A stretch of DNA of 64,000 bases from positions 1 through 64,000 of the forward strand of contig JBCBFU010000001.1 in the NCBI GenBank assembly GCA_038527375.1. Direction: 5' to 3'. Source of the DNA: Shimia_B sp038527375 (GTDB taxonomy: Bacteria; Pseudomonadota; Alphaproteobacteria; Rhodobacterales; Rhodobacteraceae). This document shows positions 55,705 to 63,809 of this stretch, piece after piece; position 1 is the stretch's first letter; each line of letters opens with the position of its first letter. Under the pieces are notes generated by a model, which saw only the letters and a program-made list of their open reading frames with translations, had not been told where the DNA came from and made no database searches. The position numbers were made by a program, and so were the translations under genes.

Positions 55705-55904
55705 TGGGCGTTCTAGTACGACATATGCCTCCAGGGTCACGCCCGGTGGGAACCGCCGGGCATCGCCCGAACCGCCCCCGTCAAACCAGCGGTTTGCCTT
55801 CGGCAAAACGGGCGGGCGATATCGCCCACCCCTCGGTCCGGGCGACGCCCTCCGTGCAGTTGCTCGACGTCGCCGCCTGTTCTTTGGAGGACGCGTCATG
55901 CTGA
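55704..55904 (+). other. 66-codon stop-to-start ORF filling the bchY-bchZ gap
   Basis: ATG at 55704 is on the bchY stop (TGATG) and the TGA at 55902-55904 lies over the bchZ ATG (55898). The predicted product is Arg/Pro/Ser/Ala-rich without a recognisable fold (begins MGVLVRHMPPGS). Its ribosome site is weak. It may simply keep ribosomes moving through the structured gap. Confidence 0.3.
55741..55828 (+). repeat. Palindromic repeat block between bchY and bchZ
   Basis: GCCCGG/CCGGGC hairpin (55741-55761), ATCGCCCG (55762-55769) pairing with CGGGCGAT (55813-55820) with inner pairs CCCGT/ACGGG and TTTGCC-TTC-GGCAAA, and a perfect 14-bp palindrome GGGCGATATCGCCC (55814-55827). The second and third are mutually exclusive. 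REP-like, with no T run. Confidence 0.75.
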
Positions 55905-57424
55905 TCCAGGACCACGACCGCGCGGGCGGATACTGGGGCGCTGTCTATGCATTCTGCGCCGTCAAAGGCCTGCAATGCGTGATCGACGGACCCGTGGGCT
56001 GCGAGAACCTGCCGGTGACGTCTGTGTTGCACTACACCGACGCGCTGCCACCGCATGAATTGCCCATCGTGGTGACCGGTCTGGGCGAAGAAGAGCTTGG
56101 CCGTGATGGCACCGAGGGCGCGATGAAGCGCGCGTGGGGAACGCTCGATCCCGTGTTGCCCGCCGTCGTCGTGACCGGATCCATCGCCGAGATGATCGGC
56201 GGGGGCGTCACGCCCATGGGCACGAATATTCAGCGGTTCCTGCCGCGCACGATTGACGAAGATCAATGGGAAGCCGCCGACCGGGCGATGACCTGGATCT
56301 TCACGGAATTTGGAATGACCAAAGGCCGGATGCCTCCCGAGAAGAAGCGGGAAGAGGGCGCCAAGCCACGGGTCAATATCCTGGGTCCCATGTACGGGAC
56401 GTTCAATATGCCTTCGGATTTAGCCGAGGTTCGCAGGTTGGTCGAAGGCATTGGTGCAGAGGTGAACATGGTCATGCCCTTGGGCAGCCACGTCGCCGAG
56501 ATGCGCAATTTGGTAAATGCGGATGTGAACATCTGCATGTACCGCGAGTTCGGTCGCGGGTTGGCGGAGCTTCTCGGGAAGCCTTACCTTCAAGCGCCGA
56601 TAGGGGTCGAGTCCACCACCAAGTTTTTGCGGACCCTTGGTGAACTCCTCGGGCTCGACCCCACTTCATTCATCGAACAAGAGAAGCATAGCACAATCAA
56701 ACCCGTCTGGGATCTGTGGCGGTCCGTCACGCAGGATTTCTTTGCGACGGCGTCCTTTGGGATCGTCGCGAACGAGACCTATGCCCGGGGTGTGCGGCAC
56801 TTCTTTGAGAACGATTTGGGACTGCCGTGCGGCTTTGCAGTGGCGCGGTCGCGTGGTGCCAAGACAGACAATGACGAGGTGCGTGCGCTGATGGCCGAAA
56901 AGCGACCGCTGGTCGTGATGGGATCCATCAACGAGAAGATGTACATGGCCGAGATGAAGGCCACGGGCGCCGGCATGCATGGGCCCAGCCCCGCGTTTAT
57001 CCCTGCAAGCTTCCCGGGCGCCGCGATCCGGCGGCACACGGGCACGCCGTTCATGGGTTATGCCGGCGCGACGTATCTGTTGCAGGAGGTGTGCAACGGA
57101 CTTTTCGATGCGCTGTTCCACATCCTGCCCTTGGGCACAGATATGGACGCGGCAGAGGCCACGCCCACGACGCTGCGCCGCGATTTCCCGTGGGACGAGG
57201 ACGCGCAGCGCGAGCTGGACGCGATTGTCGCCACACACCCGATTTTGACCCGAATTTCCGCAGCGAAACAGCTGCGCGATGCTGCCGAAAAAGCCGCCCT
57301 CGAGAGCGGTGCAACCCGCGTGGTCGTCGAGACCGTGCGCGCGCTTCGGCCCAACAAGACCCAAACGGGAGAGGTCGCCAAAGGCGAACAGTCTGAGGCG
57401 AAAACGGAAGGAGAACCCGCATGA
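55898..57424 (+). CDS. bchZ: Chlorophyllide a reductase subunit Z
   Basis: 508 residues from the ATG at 55898, after TTGGAGG. NifK-like partner of BchY, with GAVYAFCAVKGLQCVIDGPVG, ENLPVTSVLHYTDALPPHELP and VVTGSIAEMIGGGV. It completes the chlorophyllide reductase made with BchX and BchY. The C-terminal end is Lys/Glu-rich (beyond residue 485). Its stop overlaps pufQ by four bases, joining the bch genes to the puf operon. Confidence 0.96.
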   Translation: MLIQDHDRAGGYWGAVYAFCAVKGLQCVIDGPVGCENLPVTSVLHYTDALPPHELPIVVTGLGEEELGRDGTEGAMKRAWGTLDPVLPAVVVTGSIAEMIGGGVTPMGTNIQRFLPRTIDEDQWEAADRAMTWIFTEFGMTKGRMPPEKKREEGAKPRVNILGPMYGTFNMPSDLAEVRRLVEGIGAEVNMVMPLGSHVAEMRNLVNADVNICMYREFGRGLAELLGKPYLQAPIGVESTTKFLRTLGELLGLDPTSFIEQEKHSTIKPVWDLWRSVTQDFFATASFGIVANETYARGVRHFFENDLGLPCGFAVARSRGAKTDNDEVRALMAEKRPLVVMGSINEKMYMAEMKATGAGMHGPSPAFIPASFPGAAIRRHTGTPFMGYAGATYLLQEVCNGLFDALFHILPLGTDMDAAEATPTTLRRDFPWDEDAQRELDAIVATHPILTRISAAKQLRDAAEKAALESGATRVVVETVRALRPNKTQTGEVAKGEQSEAKTEGEPA

Positions 57425-57675
57425 CGGACTTCACCACCAACGAGATCGCGATTGATGCGGAGACGCCGACTACGGTCGAACGTCTGCGCAAGGCGGCCCC
57501 GCCGCGCCGCGAATACTATGCGTATTTCGCGATCATCTTTGTGGCTGCGCTGCCGCTGTCGTTTCTGACCTGGGCCTTGAGCGCCGCGCGTCAGCTGTCG
57601 TTGCCCGAAAAGGGTCCGGTGGCCCGTGCTTGGAGCCAGGCCCGGATCATCACACCGATGATCTTCCACGCGTAG
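57421..57675 (+). CDS. pufQ: Cytochrome subunit-like regulatory protein PufQ
   Basis: 84 residues beginning on the bchZ stop (ATGA). One membrane helix (YFAIIFVAALPLSFLTWALSA) follows a charged N-terminus with RREYYAYF, the usual PufQ pattern. PufQ stimulates bacteriochlorophyll synthesis, perhaps as a carrier of intermediates. It is followed by a 193-base structured gap and then pufB. PufQ is present in Rhodobacter and related lineages. Confidence 0.9.
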   Translation: MTDFTTNEIAIDAETPTTVERLRKAAPPRREYYAYFAIIFVAALPLSFLTWALSAARQLSLPEKGPVARAWSQARIITPMIFHA

Positions 57676-57868
57676 ACGCGTGACCGAATTCGGCAGTTGC
57701 TGGTCCGCCGGCTGCTGTCGCCCACGCCCGGGAGCCGCAACGAACGGGTTTCGCAGTTCTCTTCCGCCGCAAGGCGGGGGAGGCACCTGACGGGAGCTAA
57801 GGAGACCCTTGGGCCCAGACGGAACCCGGCCGCGGGGAGCGCGGCGTCAGTCAACCGGAGGAAATCCT
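57676..57868 (+). promoter_or_regulatory. pufQ-pufB untranslated gap with hairpins
   Basis: No gene. It has a GCAA-loop hairpin CTTCCGCC-GCAA-GGCGGGGG (57761-57780) and a GGCAGTTGCTGG/CCGGCTGCTGTC pairing upstream (about 57695-57722). In R. capsulatus an RNase E cut between pufQ and pufB makes the pufBA message outlive pufQ; this region probably does the same. The pufB start has CCGGAGGA. Confidence 0.7.
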
Positions 57869-58024
57869 ATGGCTGATAAATCCGACCTGTCCTTCACGGG
57901 TCTCACGGACGAGCAAGCGCAGGAGCTGCACTCGGTCTACATGAGCGGTCTGACGGTGTTCACTATCATCGCCGTCGTCGCCCATGTGCTGACGTACATC
58001 AAACTGCCCTGGTTCGCCTGGTAA
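57869..58024 (+). CDS. pufB: LH1 light-harvesting beta polypeptide PufB
   Basis: 51 residues, with GGAGGA seven bases before the ATG. An N-terminal acidic part with H21, then a single helix (VFTIIAVVAHVLTYI) with H39 binding bacteriochlorophyll and the LPWFAW tail. The spacing of both histidines matches Rhodobacter LH1 beta. It forms the antenna ring around the reaction centre with PufA. Confidence 0.96.
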   Translation: MADKSDLSFTGLTDEQAQELHSVYMSGLTVFTIIAVVAHVLTYIKLPWFAW

Positions 58025-58040
58025 GTAGGGAGAACGACAC

Positions 58041-58196
58041 ATGGCACAGTTCTACAAGATCTGGCTGGTTTTCGACCCGCGCCGCGTTTTCGTGGCACAG
58101 GGCGTTTTCCTGTTCCTGCTGGCAGCGATGATTCACCTCGTCCTGCTTAGCAACGAGTCGACCAACTGGTTCTCGCTCGCCTTTGGCGGCGCGTAA
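58041..58196 (+). CDS. pufA: LH1 light-harvesting alpha polypeptide PufA
   Basis: 51 residues. MAQFYKIWLVFDPRRVFVAQ is almost identical to the Rhodobacter LH1 alpha start, and H32 in AAMIHLVLL is the bacteriochlorophyll ligand. The C-terminus (SNESTNWFSLAFGGA) is a few residues shorter than the 54-58 residues usual in Rhodobacter. It pairs with PufB. A strong hairpin follows its stop. Confidence 0.96.
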   Translation: MAQFYKIWLVFDPRRVFVAQGVFLFLLAAMIHLVLLSNESTNWFSLAFGGA

Positions 58197-58211
58197 CCTG
58201 CGTGGTTTTTG

Positions 58212-58240
58212 CCGTGGGCGGTGCCAGACGCCGCCCACGG
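58212..58240 (+). promoter_or_regulatory. pufA-pufL intercistronic hairpin (mRNA stabiliser)
   Basis: CCGTGGGCGG (58212-58221) and CCGCCCACGG (58231-58240) form a perfect 10-bp stem with a 9-base loop. Such a hairpin behind pufA is known in Rhodobacter to protect the pufBA segment, giving an excess of LH1 over reaction centre. Confidence 0.9.
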
Positions 58241-58318
58241 TCACCTTAACTGGTCGCCCCCCCTTGTCCGGTCCGCAGCCAGGCCAGGGACGCCCTTAAC
58301 AGCGGAGAATTTGAAGCG

Positions 58319-59149
58319 ATGGCAATGCTCAGCTTCGAAAGAAAGTATCGCGTCCGCGGAGGGACGCTTGTCGGCGGCGATCTGTTCGACTTCTGGGTTG
58401 GTCCATTTTACGTGGGCTTCTTCGGGGTCACGACGATCTTCTTTGCCGCTCTCGGCACCTTGCTGATCTTCATCAGCACGGCGCAATCGGGGGTCTTCAA
58501 CCCCTGGCTCATCTCGATCGAACCGCCCGCGTTGGAAGTGGGTCTGGGCTTTGCGCCCTTGCAAGAGGGGGGGTATTGGCAGCTGATCACCATCTGCGCG
58601 ATCCTTGCCTTTAGCTCCTGGGCGCTGCGCGAGGTCGAGATCTGTCGCAAGCTGGGTATGGGCTATCACGTGCCCTTTGCCTTCAGCATCGCGATCTTTG
58701 CCTATGTAACACTGGTGGTGATCCGCCCCGTCCTGATGGGCGCGTGGGGACACGGGTTCCCGTATGGCATCTTCAGCCACCTGAACTGGGTCAACAACGT
58801 GGGCTATGCCTACGGCAACTTCCACTACAACCCCGCCCACATGGTGGCGATCACGTTCTTCTTCACGACGACGCTGGCGCTGGCATTGCACGGCGCGCTT
58901 GTGTTGTCGGCGGCCAACCCGGTCGCAGGGACCGAAGCGAAATCGCCCGATCACGAAGACACGTTCTTCCGGGATTTCATCGGCTACTCGGTCGGCACGT
59001 TGGGCATCCACCGTCTGGGTCTGTTCCTGGCGCTGAACGCGGGCATCTGGTCGGCGATCTGCATCGTGATCTCAGGCACGGTCTGGTTCGATGAATGGGT
59101 CGTCTGGTGGGATTGGTATCTCGATCTGCCCTGGTGGGCGGACCTGTAA
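58319..59149 (+). CDS. pufL: Photosynthetic reaction centre L subunit
   Basis: 276 residues with five membrane helices. The cofactor ligands are visible: H154 and H174 (bacteriochlorophyll, L153 and L173 of the mature Rhodobacter numbering) and H191 and H231 (iron, L190 and L230). The proton-path residues E213, D214 and S224 (L212, L213, L223), E105 (L104) and Y163 (L162) are all present. It forms the heterodimer core with PufM. The ribosome site is moderate (GCGGAG), as expected for a lower yield than pufBA. Confidence 0.98.
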   Translation: MAMLSFERKYRVRGGTLVGGDLFDFWVGPFYVGFFGVTTIFFAALGTLLIFISTAQSGVFNPWLISIEPPALEVGLGFAPLQEGGYWQLITICAILAFSSWALREVEICRKLGMGYHVPFAFSIAIFAYVTLVVIRPVLMGAWGHGFPYGIFSHLNWVNNVGYAYGNFHYNPAHMVAITFFFTTTLALALHGALVLSAANPVAGTEAKSPDHEDTFFRDFIGYSVGTLGIHRLGLFLALNAGIWSAICIVISGTVWFDEWVVWWDWYLDLPWWADL

Positions 59150-59163
59150 GGAGGACATGAGAT

Positions 59164-60093
59164 ATGGCTGAATATCAGAATATCTTTACCCAGGTCCAAG
59201 TTCGGGGCGAGCCCGAATGGGGCATGGATAACGAGCTGAACCTGATCGAAGAGCGGGCGGGCAAGCCCGGGTTTTCGACCCTGTTCGGTTGGTTCGGGAA
59301 CGCACAGCTGGGGCCTGTGTATCTGGGCAGCTTTGGCGTGGTGTCACTGGCCACCGGCTTTGCCTGGTTCTTTATCGTCGGCATGAGCTTTTGGGCGCAG
59401 GTCGACTATAGCCCGGGTCTGTTCTTCCGCGAGCTGTTCTACCTCGCGCTGGAGCCGCCGGGTCCGGAATACGGTCTGAGCATCCCGCCGCTGAACGAAG
59501 GGGGATGGTGGCTGATCGCCTCGTTCTTCTTGCTGGTCAGCGTCATCAGCTGGTGGATCAGGTCCTATGTGCTGGCCGATCAGCTGGGGATGGGCAAACA
59601 CGTCTGTTACGCGTTCGCCTCTGCCATCTGGCTGTTCCTTGTGCTGGGTCTCATCCGCCCGATCCTGATGGGGTCGTGGTCCGAGGCGGTGCCTTACGGC
59701 ATCTTCCCGCACCTGGATTGGACGAACCTGTTTTCGATCACCTACGGCAACCTGTTCTACAACCCGTTCCACGCGCTTTCGATCGTGTTCCTCTATGGCT
59801 CGGCCCTGCTCTTTGCGATGCACGGAGCGACCATCCTCGCAGTCTCACGCTTCGGCGGCGACCGCGAGTTGGAGCAGATCTATGACCGCGGGACGGCGTC
59901 CGAACGGGCCGGTCTCTTCTGGCGCTGGACCATGGGGTTCAACGCGACGATGGAGGGGATTCACCGGTGGGCCTGGTGGTTTGCAGTGCTGACAACGCTC
60001 ACGGGCGGCATAGGTATCCTGCTGACCGGGACGGTGGTGGACAACTGGTTCGCCTGGGCCGTCGACCACGGCTACGGCTTCGAGACCTACTGA
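59164..60093 (+). CDS. pufM: Photosynthetic reaction centre M subunit
   Basis: 309 residues with AAGGAGG just before the ATG. Ligands: H183 and H203 (bacteriochlorophylls, M182 and M202), and H220, H267 and E235 (iron, M219, M266, M234). Y211 (M210) and W253 (M252, at the quinone site) are conserved. These show a functional type-II reaction centre. The C-terminus is as in Rhodobacter-type M subunits, without the longer tail seen where a cytochrome subunit binds. Confidence 0.98.
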   Translation: MAEYQNIFTQVQVRGEPEWGMDNELNLIEERAGKPGFSTLFGWFGNAQLGPVYLGSFGVVSLATGFAWFFIVGMSFWAQVDYSPGLFFRELFYLALEPPGPEYGLSIPPLNEGGWWLIASFFLLVSVISWWIRSYVLADQLGMGKHVCYAFASAIWLFLVLGLIRPILMGSWSEAVPYGIFPHLDWTNLFSITYGNLFYNPFHALSIVFLYGSALLFAMHGATILAVSRFGGDRELEQIYDRGTASERAGLFWRWTMGFNATMEGIHRWAWWFAVLTTLTGGIGILLTGTVVDNWFAWAVDHGYGFETY

Positions 60094-60105
60094 GGAGGAT
60101 GATCA

Positions 60106-60345
60106 ATGTCTGAGAAATCCAATTCCATGTTGGGCACGACGGAAACCTTCCGCCTTCGGATGGATGTGCTGGGCCTGATGCTCAAAGGGGCGGGCTACGC
60201 CGCGCTCTTTGTCATCGGCGTGTGGCTCTTCGTCTACGTGATCCATCTGGTGGGCAAGCTGCTGCCACCGGAAAGCAAGGAGGCGTCGGACCCGACACCG
60301 CTGAGCTTCTGGCTGGACGCGGTGCAGAGCCTGCCCTTCGCATGA
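60106..60345 (+). CDS. pufX: Reaction-centre core protein PufX
   Basis: 79 residues with GAGGAGGA upstream. A polar N-terminus, one membrane helix (GAGYAALFVIGVWLFVYVIH) and a short C-terminal part LLPPESKEASDP. The position directly after pufM, the length and the GxxKGAG...LLP pattern agree with PufX, which opens the LH1 ring for quinone exchange in Rhodobacter. No pufC cytochrome gene is present. The sequence is divergent, as usual for PufX, so I rely on position plus pattern. Confidence 0.85.
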   Translation: MSEKSNSMLGTTETFRLRMDVLGLMLKGAGYAALFVIGVWLFVYVIHLVGKLLPPESKEASDPTPLSFWLDAVQSLPFA

Positions 60346-60351
60346 GTTTTG

Positions 60352-60382
60352 GCGGGGCCGCGGCATGTGCTTGCGGCCCCGC
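60352..60382 (+). promoter_or_regulatory. 3' hairpin after pufX
   Basis: GCGGGGCCGC (60352-60361) and GCGGCCCCGC (60373-60382) form a 10-bp stem without a T run. Likely protects the 3' end of the pufLMX message. Confidence 0.8.
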
Positions 60383-60471
60383 TGACACGGGTTCGGTTCG
60401 GTCGCGTGTTCGCCCGAATTGATCCTCGGGGTGTTCCACCCCGGTTCCCTTCCTGTTGGCTACAGGAGACT

Positions 60472-60510
60472 GCGCCGCGGAGGGTCTCTCCCTCTCGCGG
60501 CGCTTTTTTT
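60472..60510 (+). terminator. Intrinsic terminator of the puf operon
   Basis: GCGCCGCGGAGGG / CCCTCTCGCGGCGC with one bulge, then seven T (60504-60510). It ends the puf transcript, about 96 bases before dxs. Confidence 0.92.
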
Positions 60511-60606
60511 GCCCGCTGCCGCATGCCGCCCCGATGAGGGGCCAAAGACAAGACCTTGGCGGGCCACCCGGATGCAGCTGCGCACCCGGAAACGGAGGAG
60601 AAAGAC

Positions 60607-62511
60607 ATGACCCGCCCAGCGACCCCGCTTCTTGATCGCGTGACCGTTCCCGCCGATCTGAAACAGCTGACCGATGACGAGTTGACCCGCGTGGCGGGCG
60701 AGGTCCGCGAGGAGGTGATTTCCGCCGTGTCAGAGACGGGCGGGCATCTTGGGTCATCGCTGGGTGTGGTGGAACTGACCGTGGCGATCCACGCGGTGTT
60801 CAACACGCCCCATGACAAGCTGATCTGGGATGTGGGCCACCAATGCTACCCGCACAAGATCCTGACCGCGCGCCGGGACCGCATCCGCACACTGCGGCAA
60901 GAGGGGGGCCTGAGCGGGTTCACCAAGCGCAGCGAAAGCCGGTTTGACCCCTTCGGGGCCGCGCATTCGTCGACCTCGATCTCGGCGGCGCTGGGCTTTA
61001 CTGTGGGGCGCGACATGGGGCAGGACACAGGTGACGCGATTGCGGTGATCGGCGACGGGTCGATCAGCGCGGGCATGGCCTATGAGGCGTTGAACAATGC
61101 GGGCGCCGAAGGCCGCCGGATGTTCGTGATCTTGAACGATAATGAGATGTCGATCGCCCCGCCTGTGGGTGCGATGTCGAAATACCTCAGCAGTCTCTAT
61201 TCCAGCCCGGGCGGGGCCGCGCTTCAGACCATGGCCGAAGGGTTCGAGGCCGCGTTGCCCGGTCCCATGCGCGACCACGCCCGCCGCGCGCGGCAGCTTG
61301 TGACCGGCATGGCCGGTGGGCAGGGGACGCTCTTCGAGGAGTTGGGATTCCAGTATATCGGCCCCGTTGACGGGCACGACGTGCCACAGCTGCTGCAAGT
61401 GCTGCGCACGGCGCGCGCGCGCGCGACGGGGCCCGTCCTGATCCACGCCTGCACGGTCAAGGGCAAGGGGTATGCCCCGGCCGAGGCCGCAGGCGATTGT
61501 TATCACGGGGTGTCCAAGTTCGACCCCGGCTCGGGCGAACAGAAGAAATCCAAACCTAACGCGCCGAGCTATACTTCGGTCTTTGGCAAGGCGCTGTTGG
61601 CCGAGGCCGAGAAGGACAGCCGCGTCGTGGCGGTGACGGCGGCGATGCCGTCGGGCACCGGGGTCAACATCCTGGCGGACGCCATGCCCAAGCGCGTGTT
61701 CGACGTGGGCATCGCCGAACAGCACGGCGTGACCTTTGCCGCCGGGTTGGCGGCGTCGGGCATGCGGCCCTTCTGCGCGATCTATTCGACGTTCCTGCAA
61801 CGTGGTTATGATCAGGTGGTTCATGATGTGGCGCTGCAGAACCTGCCGGTGCGCTTTGCAATCGACCGCGCGGGTCTGGTGGGCGCGGATGGCGCGACCC
61901 ATGCGGGCGCGTTCGACGTGGCCTACCTCGCCAACTTGCCGAACATGGTCGTGATGGCCGCCGCCGATGAGGCGGAACTGGTCAATATGGTCGCCACGGC
62001 GGCGGAGTATGACGACGGCCCCATCGCCTTCCGCTATCCGCGGGGGGAAGGGGTCGGCGTTGACCTGCCTGAGGTGCCTGAGGTGTTCGAGATCGGGAAA
62101 GGCCGCGTCGTCCAGCAGGGCGAGGATGTCGCGATCTTGTCCTTTGGCGCGCATCTCGGTGAGTGCCGTTTGGCCGCCGAGACGCTGGAGGCGCAAGGTA
62201 TCTCTGTCACCATCGCGGACGCGCGCTTTGCCAAACCGCTGGATAAGGCGTTGATCCGCCGCCTCGCCCGCGATCACCGCGCGCTGATCACGGTGGAGCA
62301 GGGCGCCCAAGGCGGCTTTGGCGCGATGGTGCTGCACGAGTTGGCCAATAGCGGCGGGTTCGACCGGGGTCTCGCCGTGCGGACCATGACCTTGCCCGAC
62401 CGCTTCATCGACCACGCCAGCCCGGCGGCTATGTACGCGGATGCGGGCCTGACCGCGACGGACATCGCGGCCACGGCGCTGCAGGCGGTTGGGGTGAAGG
62501 TCGGAGTGTAA
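60607..62511 (+). CDS. dxs: 1-Deoxy-D-xylulose-5-phosphate synthase
   Basis: 634 residues from the ATG at 60607 (GGAGGAG upstream). Thiamine-diphosphate enzyme with GHQCYPHKILTAR, the TPP motif GDGSISAGMAYEALNNAG and, C-terminal, FAAGLAASGMRPFCAIYSTF. It makes DXP, the first step of the MEP isoprenoid pathway that feeds carotenoids, phytol and quinones. Its place after puf is the same as in Rhodobacter. A terminator before it and its own start region suggest separate transcription. Confidence 0.96.
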   Translation: MTRPATPLLDRVTVPADLKQLTDDELTRVAGEVREEVISAVSETGGHLGSSLGVVELTVAIHAVFNTPHDKLIWDVGHQCYPHKILTARRDRIRTLRQEGGLSGFTKRSESRFDPFGAAHSSTSISAALGFTVGRDMGQDTGDAIAVIGDGSISAGMAYEALNNAGAEGRRMFVILNDNEMSIAPPVGAMSKYLSSLYSSPGGAALQTMAEGFEAALPGPMRDHARRARQLVTGMAGGQGTLFEELGFQYIGPVDGHDVPQLLQVLRTARARATGPVLIHACTVKGKGYAPAEAAGDCYHGVSKFDPGSGEQKKSKPNAPSYTSVFGKALLAEAEKDSRVVAVTAAMPSGTGVNILADAMPKRVFDVGIAEQHGVTFAAGLAASGMRPFCAIYSTFLQRGYDQVVHDVALQNLPVRFAIDRAGLVGADGATHAGAFDVAYLANLPNMVVMAAADEAELVNMVATAAEYDDGPIAFRYPRGEGVGVDLPEVPEVFEIGKGRVVQQGEDVAILSFGAHLGECRLAAETLEAQGISVTIADARFAKPLDKALIRRLARDHRALITVEQGAQGGFGAMVLHELANSGGFDRGLAVRTMTLPDRFIDHASPAAMYADAGLTATDIAATALQAVGVKVGV

Positions 62512-62561
62512 GGCGCGGGCTTAGTCGTTGTAGACATGCGCCACGCCCCTATCAACTCCTA

Positions 62562-63809
62562 CTACACCTGAGCGGCCAATCTGCCGTCGGTGTAGGCAGG
62601 TTCGTCTCTGTTCGTTAACTCCGCATAGCTGCGAAGGCCCCGCAGGTCGCTGCACACTGCGGCCAGGAATGAAGCGCCGAACGCGACGGCCACAAAGACC
62701 ATTCCCGTTTGGGGGTCAAAGCTGCCCGCGACGATCCCGCCTGCCAAAGCACCGATCGGGCGGACGCCGTATATCGCGGTTTGAATGACGGCGTTGACAC
62801 TCCCCAGACGCCCGGACGGCGTAACGAGTTGCCGGACAGAGTTTTGCGTCACCAGCCACATGGATGGACCAAAGCCCAACAGAAAAGCGCACGCATAAAA
62901 GACAGCTGGTGAACTGCCGGTTGGGATCAGAACCATTCCAAGGGCTGCGCAAGCACTGCTTCCTGGCCCGAAAAGCAAGGTCAGGTTTGGAGAAATCCGG
63001 TCTGAAAACCGCTTCATCACCAATGCGCCGACAAGCGAAGCGAGGCCAAACGCAGATAGGCCCATTCCAAACGCCCCGGCGTCGATCATGTAGACCTCAC
63101 GGATCACGGGAACGAGGACGACGAGCAAGGCTGCAAAGGCCAAATTCCAAAAGACTGCACAAAGCGAGATTGGCCGCAGAAGCCGGTGCCGAAGAACAAA
63201 GTCACCCCCTTGGGCGATCCTCCTGAAGACGGGTGACCCGGCGTGCCTGTGCATTTCAACCGTTGGCAGTGTGGCCGTAAAGCACACCGCCAGAAGCGAG
63301 GCCAGAACGCCAATCGCTACGATCAAAACGGGCGCAACGGCGGTGAAATAGAGCCCGATCAGAAGCGGCACAGCGAAGGATGTGATGGCACGCGGCACCT
63401 CGATCGCGGCGTTGGCTTTGGCGAGACGCGCCCGTTCGGAAATCTTTGGTAAGATCGAGAGGGCCGCGAGACCAAAAAGCACGACGCCAAACCCTGCGAG
63501 GGTCACGGAAGCACCGAACAAAACGATGCTCCCATACATGATCGCCAAAACCGCTCCACTGAACCCGGTCAGTGACACCAAGCTTGCCGCTATGGTGAGG
63601 TTTCGTTGCTGGATGCTATCAACCAGAATCCCGAATGGAATGGACCCCAGAAGATGCGCCATGGACTGGCACGCAACAAGTATGCCGATCACTTGCGGGG
63701 ACGCGTTGAACACAAGGGATGCGATCAGCGGAACCGAAACAAGTGCAACCTGATCTGAAAGGTGTATGCCGTAAGCGGCGCCCGTTAGGCGGGAAATTGT
63801 ACGCATCAT
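62562..63809 (-). CDS. MFS transporter (MFS_3/EntS-like), lower GC than neighbours
   Basis: 415 residues from the ATG at 63809 (an ATG at 63806 also fits) with GGAGAAG upstream. About twelve hydrophobic segments. The pattern GSIPFGILVDSIQQRNLTIAAS after helix 2 resembles the MFS motif A of drug/siderophore exporters. The substrate is unknown. The codon use and base composition are noticeably more AT-rich than in the genes to the left, which suggests later arrival. It is convergent with dxs. Confidence 0.82.
   Translation of the reverse strand: MMRTISRLTGAAYGIHLSDQVALVSVPLIASLVFNASPQVIGILVACQSMAHLLGSIPFGILVDSIQQRNLTIAASLVSLTGFSGAVLAIMYGSIVLFGASVTLAGFGVVLFGLAALSILPKISERARLAKANAAIEVPRAITSFAVPLLIGLYFTAVAPVLIVAIGVLASLLAVCFTATLPTVEMHRHAGSPVFRRIAQGGDFVLRHRLLRPISLCAVFWNLAFAALLVVLVPVIREVYMIDAGAFGMGLSAFGLASLVGALVMKRFSDRISPNLTLLFGPGSSACAALGMVLIPTGSSPAVFYACAFLLGFGPSMWLVTQNSVRQLVTPSGRLGSVNAVIQTAIYGVRPIGALAGGIVAGSFDPQTGMVFVAVAFGASFLAAVCSDLRGLRSYAELTNRDEPAYTDGRLAAQV

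Noticed and set aside
53011..55899. A 962-codon open frame on the minus strand opposite bchX and bchY
   Set aside because: Antisense shadow of two certain genes; Arg/His-rich translation typical of reversed high-GC coding sequence, with no domain recognised.
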